From: Hippopus hippopus
Lineage: Eukaryota > Mollusca > Bivalvia > Cardiida > Cardiidae
Length of the DNA: 64,000 nucleotides
Reading direction: 5' to 3'
Assembly: GCA_946811185.2 (NCBI GenBank)
Contig: OX328105.1
Coordinates: 34,227,394-34,291,393, forward strand
Part shown: in pieces, positions 27,201 through 42,200 of the stretch
Layout: each line of letters begins with the position of its first letter
How positions within the stretch are numbered: the stretch's first letter is position 1
Notes under the pieces: generated by a model
What the model saw: only the letters and a program-made list of their open reading frames with translations
What the model was told of the DNA's origin: nothing
The model's database searches: none
Program-made: the position numbers and the translations under genes

Positions 27201-30200
27201 TAAATGTAATACAAAGCTGGACAGTAATGTGTAAACTGTGAAAGAAAACTATGCCCTAATGGATAAAATAGAAAAAATGGAATGTGTGATTGTGAGGACA
27301 TATAAAGTAAAGTGTGTGGTATTGAGAATATATGAAAAAAAAAGTGGTAATGACATGAAAATATGACAGAAAAGTGTTTGGTAATAAGGAAACATGAAAA
27401 CAAAGTGGGTGGTAGTGAGGAAATGTCAAAGAAAAGTGTGTAATGAGGAAATGTGAGAGAAAGGTGTGTGGTAATGAGGGAATGTGACAGTAAAAAGTGT
27501 TGTATTGAGGAAATGTGAAAGCAAAGTTTGTGGTAGGTGTGTGGTAATGAGGAAATGTGATAGTGAAAGTAAATGGTGTTGTATTGAGGAATATATAAAA
27601 GTTAAGTGTATGGTAATGAAGGTATGTGAAAGTAAGTGTGTGGTAATGGATACATGCAAAAGTGGTGTTTGAGAATGAGTAAAATATGACACAGAGTTGA
27701 GTGGTAATGATTGAATTATGATAGGAAAGTGTGTGGCAATGGGTGCATATAAAAGTAAAGTGTGTGATGATGGGTAAATTGTAAAAGTAATGTATGCAGT
27801 AGTGAGAAATAATGAAAAAAAAGCACATATAAGTAATCACTGATAAATGTAAAATTAACTCTTTTGATGCCCAATGAATTGATTCATCTTTTTTGGGGGT
27901 CTTTTCTGGCATATTTCTGTGATTTGAAGATTATTTTGAACAAAATTTAGCATCAGGTAGTGAACGGTGTAGACCTAAGATGTAGATTTACAATCAGATT
28001 GCACATTCTGTGTTGACTGATCTTCATCTATGCTGTCAGCGAAAGTTGGTTTAGTCTCCATTAATGCTGAAAGAGTGAACCCTTTACCACACAACAAAAT
28101 TTTAGACTTGTCCAAACCAAAAGCATGTTATGCAAACACTAAATTAGATGTGACTAAAATTGTGGAAGTTGTCTTTGGTAGGGTAGAAAACATTGTGGGA
28201 AAAGGAGAAAATGCTGGTAACCAGCATTTTCTTCTTTTCCCACTATGTTTTAAAAAACCTTCTTTATAAAAGTCATTTAAATTTGGCATTGTGTGGTAAA
28301 CGGTTAAAGCCTGTGGTACCATAGCTAGTAACCATGAAAGTAAAGCATAAATGAAATGAGAAAATTATAAAAAACTAGAGCTGTCACTGAATGTGACTTA
28401 ATACCCCTGCCAGCGCTTTGACAGAAAAAAGTGTGAAGTTCAAGGGGAGATAATTCCTCAACCAGAAGGAGTTGACACTTGAAAATTGCGTCTTGCAAAC
28501 CTTCGATATATGATCAATATATGTGCAAAGTTTCAATACAATTGAAGGAAAACTGTAGGAGGATTTTGTGACACAAAATTACTAGTATTTTGTACACAGA
28601 CGGACACACGGACGGACACATGGACGGGCGCACGGATGGAAAGACAGGCTGATTCCAGTATACCCCCGAAAACATTAGTTTTGCGGGGGTATAATTATGA
28701 AAAGAGAGTGCAATGATGAGTGAACTACGAAACTAACTTTGTGATAATAGTATTCATTAAAGTTTTGTTCAATTTGTATTGCTCTATTTTATTATCTATC
28801 AAGTATGATATGAGTCATGCTCTGTGAAAACGAGGTTTGATGCACCTGCAAAAAAATATAGACCTAGGTCAGCCTGCACAGTCTGCATAGGCTGACCTGT
28901 CCCTAAACATTTTGCTATAGGTTGATTTGGTCAGTTAATCAATATTTACTGCATCTCAAAGGACCAATCTACCTCATGATTCAATCAGTTGTTAGACAAA
29001 ATGGATTTTATGGATCCATAATTAAGTGATGACTTGCTTGTTATAAGGCATCATGTAGATGCATTAAACCCCCTTTTTCCCAGAGCATGGCTTATATATT
29101 ATGGTGATACCCCAGTTGTTCTCCAATTTCTTCGAGATGTAGGAGGCTAAAGGGACTTTTCAATTAAACAATTAAAAACATAAAATGTTTCATCTTATTG
29201 TCAGTACAAGTGCTTTTAAAGGCCAAATAATTATTTAAGCCAAAAATTAAAGCTGGCAACTTTAACCCTCATTGCAACACATTTTTCTGCCAATGACTAG
29301 AACTTGGACAGACCATACCATAACACATTATCAGACTCAAAGTACCATCTTTACTTTAAACCCTTTACGAAACGACAAAATTTTGGACTTGTCCTAATTG
29401 AAAGAATTTGAAGTTGACAAATTAACTGTAGCTCAAAAGAGAAAAGTTGTCTGAGAAAGGGTAGAAAACATTGTGGGAAATGGAGAAAATGCTGGTTACC
29501 AGCATTTTCTCCTTTTCCTACAATACTTTCAAAAGCCTTCTTGCTCAGGGTTGTTCATACTTGGAATTATGTGGCAGAGGGTTGAATGGTAAGAATTCAA
29601 GTTGCCTGCATTTTGACTCTCAAATTGTTTACTTTCAGCCAGTAGTGGGCCTTTAAAAAACACAATTACTCAGCATGTAACTAGGGGTCAGGTTGGATAA
29701 TTCTGCTGTGTATTTTGTTCACTCATCACTTTCTGAAACGCATCTGCAGTAGACATCTTGGAAAAAATTCTTGTAAAAAATGGATAAAAAAAGTTTGTTT
29801 TTAAAAATGTTGAATTTGTCTCAGGAGTGTCGAGTGTGACTTGCACTGCAAAAGTGAATGATTGATCTTTTTTGATTGATTAGTATCTACTGACAAATCT
29901 GGATTTGCATATCTGTATACGCTTTTGGTTTTACACATTATACAGTGTTCTTCTGACAAGCTGTACAATAAAAGAAGTCATGTGATCAATCACCGGTCAC
30001 TAAACTCAGATGAAAGACCTGCAACCTTAATTTTTCTTTGATTCTCTTTGAGAACCCTTAGGTTGCTAAGTGCCACTCACTGACCTTTCGTGGACAATGT
30101 AGATCAAGATCAGACTGCACAGAATGTGCAGTCAGAGATTCTATATAACATGTTATGTATGATCCCTGGTGCAGTCTGACCTTTTATCTACGCTGTCTGA

Positions 30201-33200
30201 TAACCAGATACATGTACTTTTCTAAAGAAAGTCTGAGATGGTATTATTCAAATTTTTACCACTTTTGGCTTTAAAGTCTCACTTAAGTTTCTTGGCAGGA
30301 TATGGATTTGAAATTGAATGATAAAATTCATTTCTATCATGGAAAAAACATGGTTTATTGAGGATGCAACTATAAACTCATACCTCATGAAGAGTTAAGT
30401 TAATCTACTAATATTATGTATTTAGTTTTCATTTCTTGTTTGACTTGATTTTGCAGGTCTGTCTTCTGAATAACTCACGACATGTCTTTTTATATATCTT
30501 CCATTAAGAAATTTTAAGCTTGTAAGAGTTGTAAATCACACCCAGCACAGAAGACCTTTATAAAAGCAATTTGTGGAGAAAAAACAAACACACTATAAAC
30601 AACACCCCGTGTACATGTCACAATACATTGTATAATTACCCTAAGGATGCTACGGACAGTTTTCTGAGTTCACAGCGTGGTTCAAGAAATGCACTGTCCA
30701 ATATTTTGTGATAAATTCTAGGCTAAACATTGTCATGTACTTGCATTAAGAAATAGTTTTTTCTAAAACTTTGAAAATATACGTTTCATTTATCTTTATC
30801 CATCCTTAGGTTTTACACTTCACCATGGGAAAAAAAGCTTAGACTCACCAGTATCGAAAGTATTTGTAAACAACACAGTCGATATGGCTCAAATGATTTC
30901 GTTGTCTTTTAACCCTTACCACACAATGACGACTTTTAACGCCCCCTAAAAGAGAAGACTTTTGAAAACATTGTGGGAAAAGGAGAAAATGCTGGTTACC
31001 AGCATTTTCTCCTTTTCCCACAATGTTTTCTACCCTATCAAAGAAAAATCATTTCATATGAGCCACATTAAAACTGTCATCTACAAATGCTTTTAATTTG
31101 GACAGGTCTAAAATTTTGTCGTGTGGTAAAGGGTTAAATGGTAGAAAACACTGCTGGAGAAAAAAGGAAAATAGCTGAAACCAACATTTTCTCCCATTTT
31201 CCAAAATATTAGAAAGCTTTCTTTTTCAGGGTCATAAGAAGATGAAATCATTTGATAAAAGTTTAACCCTTTACCAAACAACTGTCTATCAACATCCCAT
31301 TAAAAAAAGCCTGGAAACATTGTGGGAAAAGGAGAAAATGCTCATAATCAACATTTTCTCCTTTTTCCACACTGTTACCTGGGCAGTCAAAGACAAATCA
31401 CATCATTTGAGTAACATTTGATTTGCAAAATTAATGCTCATTCAGTTACGACAAGTCTAAAATTTTGCTGTTCTGTAAAAGAGTTGATAGAATTCTGAAT
31501 ACAAAGCAACATAGCAGAACTCCTGTCACATGACATGCGTGTTAGCCAGTTACCGTAAAAGCGATGTTGTTAATCTTTTGATATAAAAACAACTGCAAAA
31601 AAGAACATTAAGCGCATGTGTGACAAAATACAATTTAGGCAACACTTTGACAAAGGTGTGGGGCTTCAATATTGTCAAAATTTGTTTCAGAAGTTGTGGT
31701 TGCAATTTGCTTCAATAGATGCTTAAAGCCCCATACCCTCTTCTTTCTCTGTTTTTTTTTTTTCTCCATTTTCTAAAAGAAGGCAAAAAAAAAAGAAATG
31801 GAACTAAGCACTGAACAGAGCAATGGGAATACTTCTGTGTGCACGTTTTTCTTAAGACATCTTTGCAGTATGCAAATTATCTCACACCTCATAACCATAT
31901 TTCAGGTCTTGCCTCAAAATATGCATAAAAAGGTGTTTTGCTATCATCCCATTAATTAAAGATTCAGTGAAGTAAACAGTGTTATGATTTCTTTCCTATA
32001 ACTTTTGTCATTGCCATTCAGCAGACTACTTAAATTTCTATTCAGAAGTTTTACATCAAAGATGGCATGGGGCTTTAAAGGCAAAGCTAAAACCAACAAT
32101 CCTGATGATTTGGTTGCAGCTTAACATCAACAACCTTTCAACTGATGGAGCAAGCCATCATTGGTTTCAAGTTTTTCTTGAATATTTCATGCTACATAAT
32201 CAAAAATGTGTGACATGTCAATACAAGGATAAACAGAAACCTGCAAAAGAGTTAGAATATCAGTTATGAAATTGACAAAGATTTACACAATGCATTCAAA
32301 TACATGCCCCATACATCTAAAAATATTCATTAGCTAATAATTTACTAACCCCATACCAGAGAATCATATGGGTTTACGACCCTAAAGAAGAAAGAAGACC
32401 TTTTAAAACATTGCAGGAAAAGGAGAAAATAATAGGAAGGAGCATTTTCTCTTTTCCCTGAATGTTTTCTATTCTTTCACAAGACAAATTTCATCGATCA
32501 AGCCAGATTTTGTTTTATCACTATGAGTGATTCCAAAATTTTGTCATCAAGTAAAGGGTTAAATTAAGTCTCTACCTACTACATATGACATAACCATACC
32601 CAACATATACCTTTACTATTTTACCATGTACATTATTTTTTTACCCTTTACCAAACAACATAATATTAGACTTGACCAAATTGAAAACAGTTTTGTAGAC
32701 AACAAATTAAATGTAGCTCCAAAAGTGGTTTGTGCCTGCAAAATGATAAAAAACATTGCAAGAAATGGAAAGAATACTGGTTACCAGCATTTTCCCCTTG
32801 CTCGCACAGTATTTTCAAAAGCCTTCTTTTTTCAGGCTTGTTAAAACATGGGACATATTTAATGGGACCGTCATGGTGTAATATAAATTCATATTCCTCT
32901 GAAACAACTAGTCATGAAATTTTAAACAATGACCATCAAAAACTCTCTTTGAGACAATTCCCATCTATTCGCCTATGTTTGAATCTGCAAATATTTTTAA
33001 AATTAGACAAATCGGAATTTTGTCATATGGTAATGAGTTAAACCGGAATACATGCAAATGATTCTTAATTCACAAGGGTGTTTACAGAACTGTTTTCCCG
33101 CAAACTTCATTCAGGAATTAACAAGCTTAAAAATTGTCTCTTTTATTTGTTAGTTGACTTTTGAAAATATCTTAGTCGAAAGAGGCTCTTTACATTTGAA

Positions 33201-36200
33201 AGTAATTTCTCACATTTTTAGGGAGGGTGTGGCCTAGCATGCACCATGCAATAAAGTCTACAACCATGACCATGAACATTGACAAAAATTATCTATACCA
33301 AGACCTCTTAACATCCACATTCCACCTGTAACTTACTTGAACATATTTGTTATAACACTTGAAAGCCGTCGAAGATTACTGACGCTAGCAGAGAAGAAAC
33401 ATTATTACAATACAATACCTTAGTCCTATACCAAACAATCCCAAGCTTTCACAACCCTGAGAAAGAGGACTTTTGTAAACATTTAAGGAAAAGGAGAAAA
33501 TGCTGATAACCAGCATTTTCTCCTTTTCCGACAATGTTTTCTACAAAAGAAAAATCCCATCTTTTGAGCCAAATTTTGTTAGTCATTTGCAAATTCATTT
33601 AATATAGGCAGATCTGAACTTCTGTCATCTGGAACAGTGTTAAGGAGGTATTTTGTCAAAGGAAAATTCTCCAAAACTTACTCACCTGATCTAAATCATT
33701 GTGGAGCATGACAAACAAAAATGCATTTTAGAACATAAAAACCCTAAAGTCTTTGCCAGACAAATTTATAGACAAGTCGAAATCAAAAGCACCTGCATAT
33801 CACAAATCCCCAACCTAAGAAAGAAGGCTTTAGAAAATGTTTTAGGAAAAGGAGAAACTGCTTATACCAGCAATTTCTACTTTTTCCACAATGTTTTCAA
33901 AAGACTCTTTGTCAGTGTCGTGATTGTGTGGTAAAGGGTTAAGTAAGGCCATAGCGGGCAAACCTTCAGTAAAGAAGAAAGACAAACGGAAGAAAAAAAT
34001 ATTTTTTCAGTAGTATTTTTGCAAAGGGCTTTACCTAGCCTTGTAAGGAATTTGTAGATTTCATGGCAGAATTTTGCAAAGGTCTGTGGAAATGTCACAT
34101 GATCAATGACACATATCTGCTATGTGAGTTCATCTTTGAACCCCTAATCACACAATTCCGACTTTTAACAACCCTGAAAAAGAAGCCTTTTGAAAACATT
34201 CTGGGAAAAGGCGAAAATGCTGGTAACCAGCATTTTCTCCTTTTCCCACAATGTTTTCTACCCTATCAAAGACAAATTCTATCATTTCAGCCTCATTTAA
34301 ATTGTCATTTACAAATGCCTTGAACTTGGACAAGTCTACATGTGGTAAAGAGTTAAATAGAGGGTGACCCAGGTTCAAATGTAAACAAAAAATCCCACAA
34401 TCACAAAATACTGCCCCACAAAAAATACTTCTTTTTGTTAAAAATCTGTAATTCTGTAAAATATTACAACATTGACATGGACTACAAAATCTCTTCCAGT
34501 CCAATTTGAGCATTGTCTACTTAGAAAGTCAGAGACTGTACAATATGTTATTGATAAGAAAAAGATGATTGCTTATATTTAAATTAAGTCAATGACATGT
34601 GCAAATCAGGCTCTCCTCTACTTATCTGAAAGCAATTTTTTTCACCCTCATGTTTTTCACGGATGTTGTGGGTCTCATCTAGCTATGAGTTTGTCCAACC
34701 AATAAGACAGTGAAAAAGCATGGAAAGTTCATTTCAAAGTGAACTCTGTAACATAATCAAATGACAAATCACTATAGTGGTATGTTCTTCATTTGCTTTT
34801 TTTCAATTAAAGGTCAACTTAGATTTTTTTCATGACATTTCCTATTGTAAATGGCTTTGCACAGTGGCTAAAGTCACGGGGGTGCATGGGATCAAGCTTC
34901 ATAACAGGATTTGACCAGGCCAAACCAGGTCAGACATAATAACCTGATTGGACAAAATCAGACTAAATAATCAAATTGGACCATTTTTTTCTATCTTGTA
35001 TGGAGCAACAAAGTTTCTATCCTTACCAAGGCCACTATTTCATATTCGCTAGTCTGTCAGTACTTTCAGTACTTTGATTGGGTATTCATTAGTGTTTAAC
35101 AAATTTGCAGCAATAAAATGTAAAAAGATCATCTTTAAAGTATGTGTTCTAGGCTTGTATAAGACAGATTTCAAGAAACAGGATCAGTAGTTTGAATTCC
35201 TGCCATGAAAAACTGACAAACATTTGAAACAGGCAAAAAAGAGATGGATAAGTGTTTTCTTATTGAGCTCAACTCAGCAAAGAAAACGTTTCAAATGTAT
35301 GTTAACAGAGCGTAGCCCTTTACCAAACAATCCTAAGTTTTAACAAACCTAAGAAATAAGGCTTTTAAGAACATTGTTGGTATAGGAGAAAATGCTGGTA
35401 ACCAGCATTTTTTTCCTTTTCCCACAATGTTTTACATGTATATCCCTTCACAAAGTCAAATTCAATCATTTGACACACACCACATTTTGTCATCTGCAAA
35501 TGCTTTCAATATGGTGCAAGTCTAAAATACTGGTAAAGAGTTACGGAAAAAGAAAAAAAATGAAACCTATAGTACAAACAAGAACACCGCATGCGGGTGT
35601 CAAAGCTCGGCTGCAGGGGCTTGATTTTCAGTGAAAGTTCTAAGTCGAAAAAGGGGCATAACTGTGTCAAAAATGCTTTGATGGTTACCAGCCCTTATTG
35701 TATGGGTTCCCCTTTTAATTGCTAACAGTTTATCCAAGTTTGAAGTGAATATTGAACAGAGATATTGTAAAATGTCAAAGTTTTTGCACAGCAATGACAA
35801 AGATGCAGACAACAACAGGGCTAAGACAATAACTCAATGTTTTCTTTGAAAACATCTAAGCTAAAATTACTTCTGTTATGAAGGAAAATTTAGTTTAACT
35901 TCTGATCAGATTTTCATTTGTTCTCAACCCTACCTTTTCTTTCTCTCCTCTCCAGCTGGTATATAGTTCTTACAGCCTTTCCATTCCAGACCAGCATTCC
36001 ACAGTTTGTCAGTGTGTGGAGATAATATGGTGCAGAACTGTTCAAAGTCTATAGCATCATCACTGGTAATTCCCTGTTGTTGGCAAATAGACTCGACCAA
36101 GTTTTCTATCTCTGTTTTTGTCAGAGCACTGTTTGCCATCTCCAAAAGGGAGCTTTGAAAAGATAAACATAATTCCTGCCATACAAATGGATCTAGGTAC

Positions 36201-39200
36201 ATTATGCCTGTATGGCACCCTTTTAAGAGCTTTTCAAACAGACCTGTGAAAAGTCAGGATTGTTTAGTAAAGAGTTTGATTTCTTATGAATATGCTCTGT
36301 GACCTTGACCTATAACTTTGTATGCTTGTTTGTATGATGTTTAATGCTTTTTTCAACATTACTTCAGTTATATTGCATAGCCAGTGCACTTGTCCATTCT
36401 TTCCTGGAGTTGCTTTTATCAATACTTTGCACAATATTTTTCCCAAGCCACTGACTGCTTTCCCACCTATCCAATGATCAGTGATGAGACAGGAATGAAT
36501 CCTGTCACAGAAAGAAATTGACGGATCTGAGGATTTGAAAAAGCGACCTCCCTGGTTTCAAGCTCTGTCATTACTGACTGAGCTACCATGTTCCACTGGT
36601 AAATAACTATACCAAGTTTGAAGAATCTATGTCAAACCAGTGTCTACATATTGTGCAATCAAGCTTTAGAATTTTGAACGCCATTCTCATATTGAACTTT
36701 GATTTACTGACCTCAGATTCAGTATAGATTATTTTGCACCTGATAGTGAATACCATTACAAAGTTTAAAGAACCTGGGTAAAATTTTTTCCAGACTTAAA
36801 ACAGAGGAATATAGGAAATTGTATTGTGTGGTTTGAAATGTTCACTATACATAAATTTTCCCTTTACCAAAACATTACCCCACTACCGAACGACAAAATT
36901 CAGAATTGTCCAAATTGAAAGCAATTGCAGATGACAAATCACATGTGGCCAAAAAGACAGAATTGGCTTTGGGAGTTAAAAAACAAGAGGGCCAAGATGG
37001 CCCTGGATCGCTCACCTGAATATTTGAGTAGACGATTGCCAGTTTTTTTTTTTTTTTTTTTATTCCAAAACTTTTTCTTCAATAAAAAGAACAAGAGCAC
37101 CACATGCAGGTGCCAACATTTGGCTGTTGGGTGCTGGATATTAAGTTACAATTGTAATTCAAAAAAGGGGCATAATTTGGCACCAAAGGATCATTTCTGT
37201 GAAATTATTTCAAAATCTGACCAGTGGTTTCATAGAAGAAGAAATGTTAAGAATTTCTTCATGTCCGTATAGTGCAAATAGCCCCCCACCACCACAGCCT
37301 TGTTTCTTGACGGATCAAAATTTCGCTAATAGTTTTTCAAAAGGGGCATCTAAGGGACATTTCTGTGAAATTAATTCAAAATCTGACGAATGGTTTAAGA
37401 GAAAAAGAATTTCAAAGAATTTCTTTCAGTCAATACAGTGCAAGGAGGGCCCCCCCCCCCCCCATGGCCATGTTTTTCGATAGATTAAAATTTTGCGAAC
37501 AATTTTTGAAAAGGGTCACCCATAGAACATTTCTGTGAAATGATTTCAAAATCTGACCAGCGGTTTCAGAGGAGAAGATTTTTAAGGAATGCAAAGAGGC
37601 CCCCCCCCCCCCTCCCACCACCATAGCCATGTTTTTCAACAGATCAAAATTTCACGAAACTTTTTGAAAAGGGTCACCCAAGGAACATTTCTGTGAAATT
37701 ATTTCAAAATATGACCAGCGGTTTCAGGGGAGAAGATTTTTAAAAAATTTCTTAGAAAATTCCATTTGGATGCCATGGCAACCAGAGTTTTTGATAGAAT
37801 CCAATTCTGTCAACAAGTTTTTAAGAGGACCTCCCAAGGAACATTCCAGCAAAGTTTGGTTCTAATTGGCCCAGCAGTTTAGGAGGAGAAGTTGTTTAAA
37901 GAATTGTTGACACCGCACAATGCAAAGAGCACACCCCCCCCCCCCCTTACCACCACCACTACCACAGCCATGTTTTTTGACGGATCAAAATTTCATGAAC
38001 AATTTTTGAAAAGGGTCACCCAAGGAACATTTCTGTGAAATTATTCCAAAATCTCACCAGCGGTTTCAGAGGAGAAGATTTTTAATGAATTTCTTAGAAA
38101 ATTCCATTTGGTTGCCATGGCAACCAGAGTTTTTGATGGAATCAAATTCTGTCAAAAATTTTTAAAGAGGACCTCCCAAGGAACATTCCAGCCAAGTTTG
38201 GTCCAAATCGGCCCAGTGGTTTAGGAGGAGAAGATGTTTAAAGAAATTGTTGATGACGGACGACGCATGATGCACAACACACGACGGACACAGGTTGATC
38301 CTAAAAGCTCCCCTTGAGCACGTTGTGCTCAGGTGAGCTAAAAAGCATGGTAGGAAAATAAAAAATTCTGGTTACCCATGTTCTTGTCCCCCAGGGTCAT
38401 TATAACAGAAAATTGTTTGGCAAAGAGGTACACCATGGCAAAATTATATCAGTTAACAAATATTCAACAATAATAGTCCACAATTCTATTATTTCTCTTG
38501 ACTTTTCTGAACCACAGTCTGTTAAATTGCCTTAAACCTTTACCAAACTTTCCCATAATTTTATGAAACATCCTCATAATAGGAAAAAAGTGTTGGTAAC
38601 CAGCACTTTCTACTTTTCTCACAATATTTTCTACCTCTTCAAAGACAAATCCCATCATCTTGAGAATATTTATCTCTTTACCAGACGAAAAAGAAATAGA
38701 CTTGTCCAAATTGAAAGGATTTGCAGACGACATAATTATTAAGTGTGGCCAAAATGATTGTAAATGTCTTTAAATAGGTTGAAAACATTGTGAGAAAAGG
38801 AGAAAATGCTGAAAATCAGCATTTTCTCCTTTTCCCACAATGTTTTCAAAAGCCTTCTTCCTCAGGGTTATCAAAACTTTGGATTATTTAGTAAAGGTTT
38901 AATTTGCTGTCTGCAAATTTGGACAATTCCAAAATTGTGTTGTCTGGCATAGAGTCAATCCACTACCTAATGAAACAAACATGTAGCAGACAACTCTGAA
39001 TACATCTGATAACCACCATTTTCTCATTTCCCCACAATTTTTTTCAAAAGCCTTCATTCTCAGGGTCGTTTAAACTCTTGATTGTTTAGTAAAGGAATAA
39101 CGTGCTGTCTGCAAATTTGGACAAGTCCAAAATTTTGCTATATAGTAAAGAGTTAATCCTCATTACCTCAAGCAACAAACTTGCAGCATGTTAATAGTGA

Positions 39201-42200
39201 AAACATCTTCATAAAATATGCATAATCAGCATGAGATATGTTTACTAACTGTGAAACTATCCTTGCAAAAGCAGAATTTGCAAGATACCTACAGGAAAGC
39301 TTTTGAAAACATAGCAGGAAAAGAAGAAAATGCTGTTTTCCTTCACTCACAATGTTTTCAACCTGTCCAAAGGCAAATCACACCAAATAAATGAAATCAA
39401 ATTTGTCTTCCGTAAATGCTTTCGATTCAGAAAAATCTAAAATCTTTCATTTGGTAAAGAGTTAAGGGATAATTGTTTATTGGAACTAGACATTCCAATT
39501 TTAGGTCGTTAATTTTTATTACATGTACCTGAAGAGTTTAAACAGTTCATCTTTGTCCAGAGTTCCACTGTGGTCCAAATCAAACATTCGGAACAAGGTT
39601 TGCAGCTTATTCTCCCCAGAACCTGATAGAGCAAAAAAAAATCTTAACAAAGACTTGCAATTTTTATTTGAATGCAAGGATGGCCTTTGTACATTAAACA
39701 CATGGAATGACCTAGTTTTTGGTACTTTTTTTTAAATTCCTATCCCATTTGATACAGGTAGTTCTGTGACAACTGGTACCAGGACAATTCATACTGGACA
39801 ATTGGTACCCAGGACAACTTATACCATGGACAACTCGCACCAAAGACAACTTGTATAATGGAAAATTTGTACCTAGGACAACTTACACCAGGACAATTCG
39901 TACCAAGACAACTGGTTCCTAGGACAATTTAATAGTTATCCTTTGTATGAATTTTGCGGTACAAATTGTCCTGGTAAAAGTTATCCTATTACCCATTTTG
40001 GTAGCAGTTAATGTATAACGAGGGATAAATGTATTTTCAATACAGCAAAATATATCAGTTGCCCAGATATCTCAGTGGAAAGAATCGCAGGGTGATAGTT
40101 CCAAAGGTGTTGGGTTCCGTTCCCAGCTTAGGTACGTGTAATTCATTTTGTAGTAATTTTGTTTTTTTTTTTAAGTACCAACTAGGATTGAAAAGTGAAA
40201 CAAAAATTTTGGGTCAAAATCTAGATTTATGCAATATGAACCATGAATATGAATTTGTACAGTCTGTGCCCTTAGGCCTGATAGTATTGAACCAGAATTA
40301 TGCGGACAGTCTAGATCAAGATCAGACTGCACAGGATCTTCCATTCCACCATTTGAGTCTCATCAAATTTGTCATATGCAAATGTTTTGGATTTAAACAA
40401 GTCTTAAATTTTGTCTTGTAGTAAAGAGTTAAGAACTTAGTGGGATTGTCCATTTCATTTGTTCAAAGCCCTTCATGGTTTAATCTTTGCTGTCTTGCAA
40501 AGACCTTGAAATCTCTCCCATGATGCAAAGAATTTATGCAATAAGTGTTTCTTTATTACCTTTTGAAAGCATGACAATAGCATTTAGAAATTCCCTGAAG
40601 GAGATATAGCCATTGTGATCCACGTCCATCAGAGCAAACATGTTCTCAACAAACTCAGAATTAGGCTTCATGGCCAAGGCAGAGGCAAATTCTTCCTGTA
40701 ATACACAAATAAAAGGAACACATACTTTTTTATTATATACTTACAAAGTTTCCAATGTAAATACACAAATAGCATGCAGAGGAATCAGACTTGACAGAAA
40801 AAAAAAATATGTATCTACATAGTATCAAATACTGTTCCAAATATGGTCTGATGGCATAACCCATGTGTGGCTTGCTTTTCAATTTGATTGGTCAAAATGT
40901 TACATAACAATATTCATCTGCCATTCATAAAAAGATGTTGTTACCTACTAAAACAGTGATTGTTTCACTTTCTTACAGTTTTGGGTATCAGTGTCAATTA
41001 CTACATTTTGTTGTTAAAACTTCTAGGTGTATTACAAAATGAATATTATTTTCTAATAATTGTCCTGATGCTTGTATTTGCTTCTCGCTGCACCAGAAAA
41101 TTCTGACATCTCCCTCAACCTTTGGTCTCCTGAGATATAAAATTTTCTCAAACAGCTTAAAGTAAAAGCATCTCCCCGATGCAGGATACCAGGCAAATCA
41201 TCACATAATCATAGATAAAAAATTCCATATTTTATAACAATCAACTGGATCTGGAAGTAGAATGGTCCTTTGCCATGCAGAAAATAGACCAATGGCAAAA
41301 ACTTCAACCCATGTCAGCCTGGGTAGAAGCATGGCTCATACATATATTTTACAAAAGGTATAAAATTGTATTCTTCAGGCTCATGTATCCTTTATGTCAA
41401 CTGCACATTTCAAATGTCATTGAAAAAAAAAAACTTAGTGCTTGTTTCACCTTTGTCAGTTCAATCTCCAACAATTCTGCATTCTGTCTGGTCTCAACCT
41501 CTCCTGCATCTAATGTGGGATCATAGTCCATCTGGAAAGCCTAGGAACAAAATACAGGACTGTCACAAAAACTGATTCAACCATGTAAAAAATTCACTTA
41601 TCCAAATTCAAGGCAATTGCAGATGAGAAGATAAAAGTGGATAAAATTCTGGTATTTGTCTTTGAAAAAGGAAAAAAATTTGTAGGGAAAGGAGAAAGAG
41701 CTGGTTACCAGCATTTTATCCTACCTTTTCCCAAAATGTTTTTTTCAAAGCCTTATCTTCAGGGTCTTTTAAAACATGGGACTTTTTGGTAAAGACTGTA
41801 TCCATAAACTGTTCTGATAAAGAAGACTGACATTCAAGGTTACATGTACACAAAACCTGCTTTATTTCAATTAGTTTGGTTTGTATGGTGTATAGCACCT
41901 TTTTCAGCATTATTTTAGTAAAATCACAGCAGCCAGTGCACTTATCAATGTTCTCCTGGATTTTTTTTTACTGTACTTCACACAATATACTTCCAAAGCC
42001 ACTGGTTGCTTTCCCACATAACCATTGTCAAGACAATGATCAGGGGTGAAAGAGGAATGAATCCCTTCGAAATGACTACCATCTTTCCTCAGAAAGAAAT
42101 TGGCCGAGCTGATGATTTGCACCAGCAACCGCCTTGTCTCGATCCTGTACACTACCGTTTGTGCTAGGGTGACTCAGCACCTTTCTTCAAAGGGAGATAA

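Noticed and set aside
27256..27912. 218-codon minus-strand frame
   Set aside because: Lies wholly in a minisatellite whose unit length keeps frames open. Composition is low-complexity and overlapping frames are also open.
36925..37639. Frames of 69-115 codons in the 36983-38344 repeat
   Set aside because: Tandem non-coding units with C-runs; frames differ between units and show no family.
40029..40421. 130-codon plus-strand frame
   Set aside because: Covers a SINE head and a family I half palindrome; chance frame.
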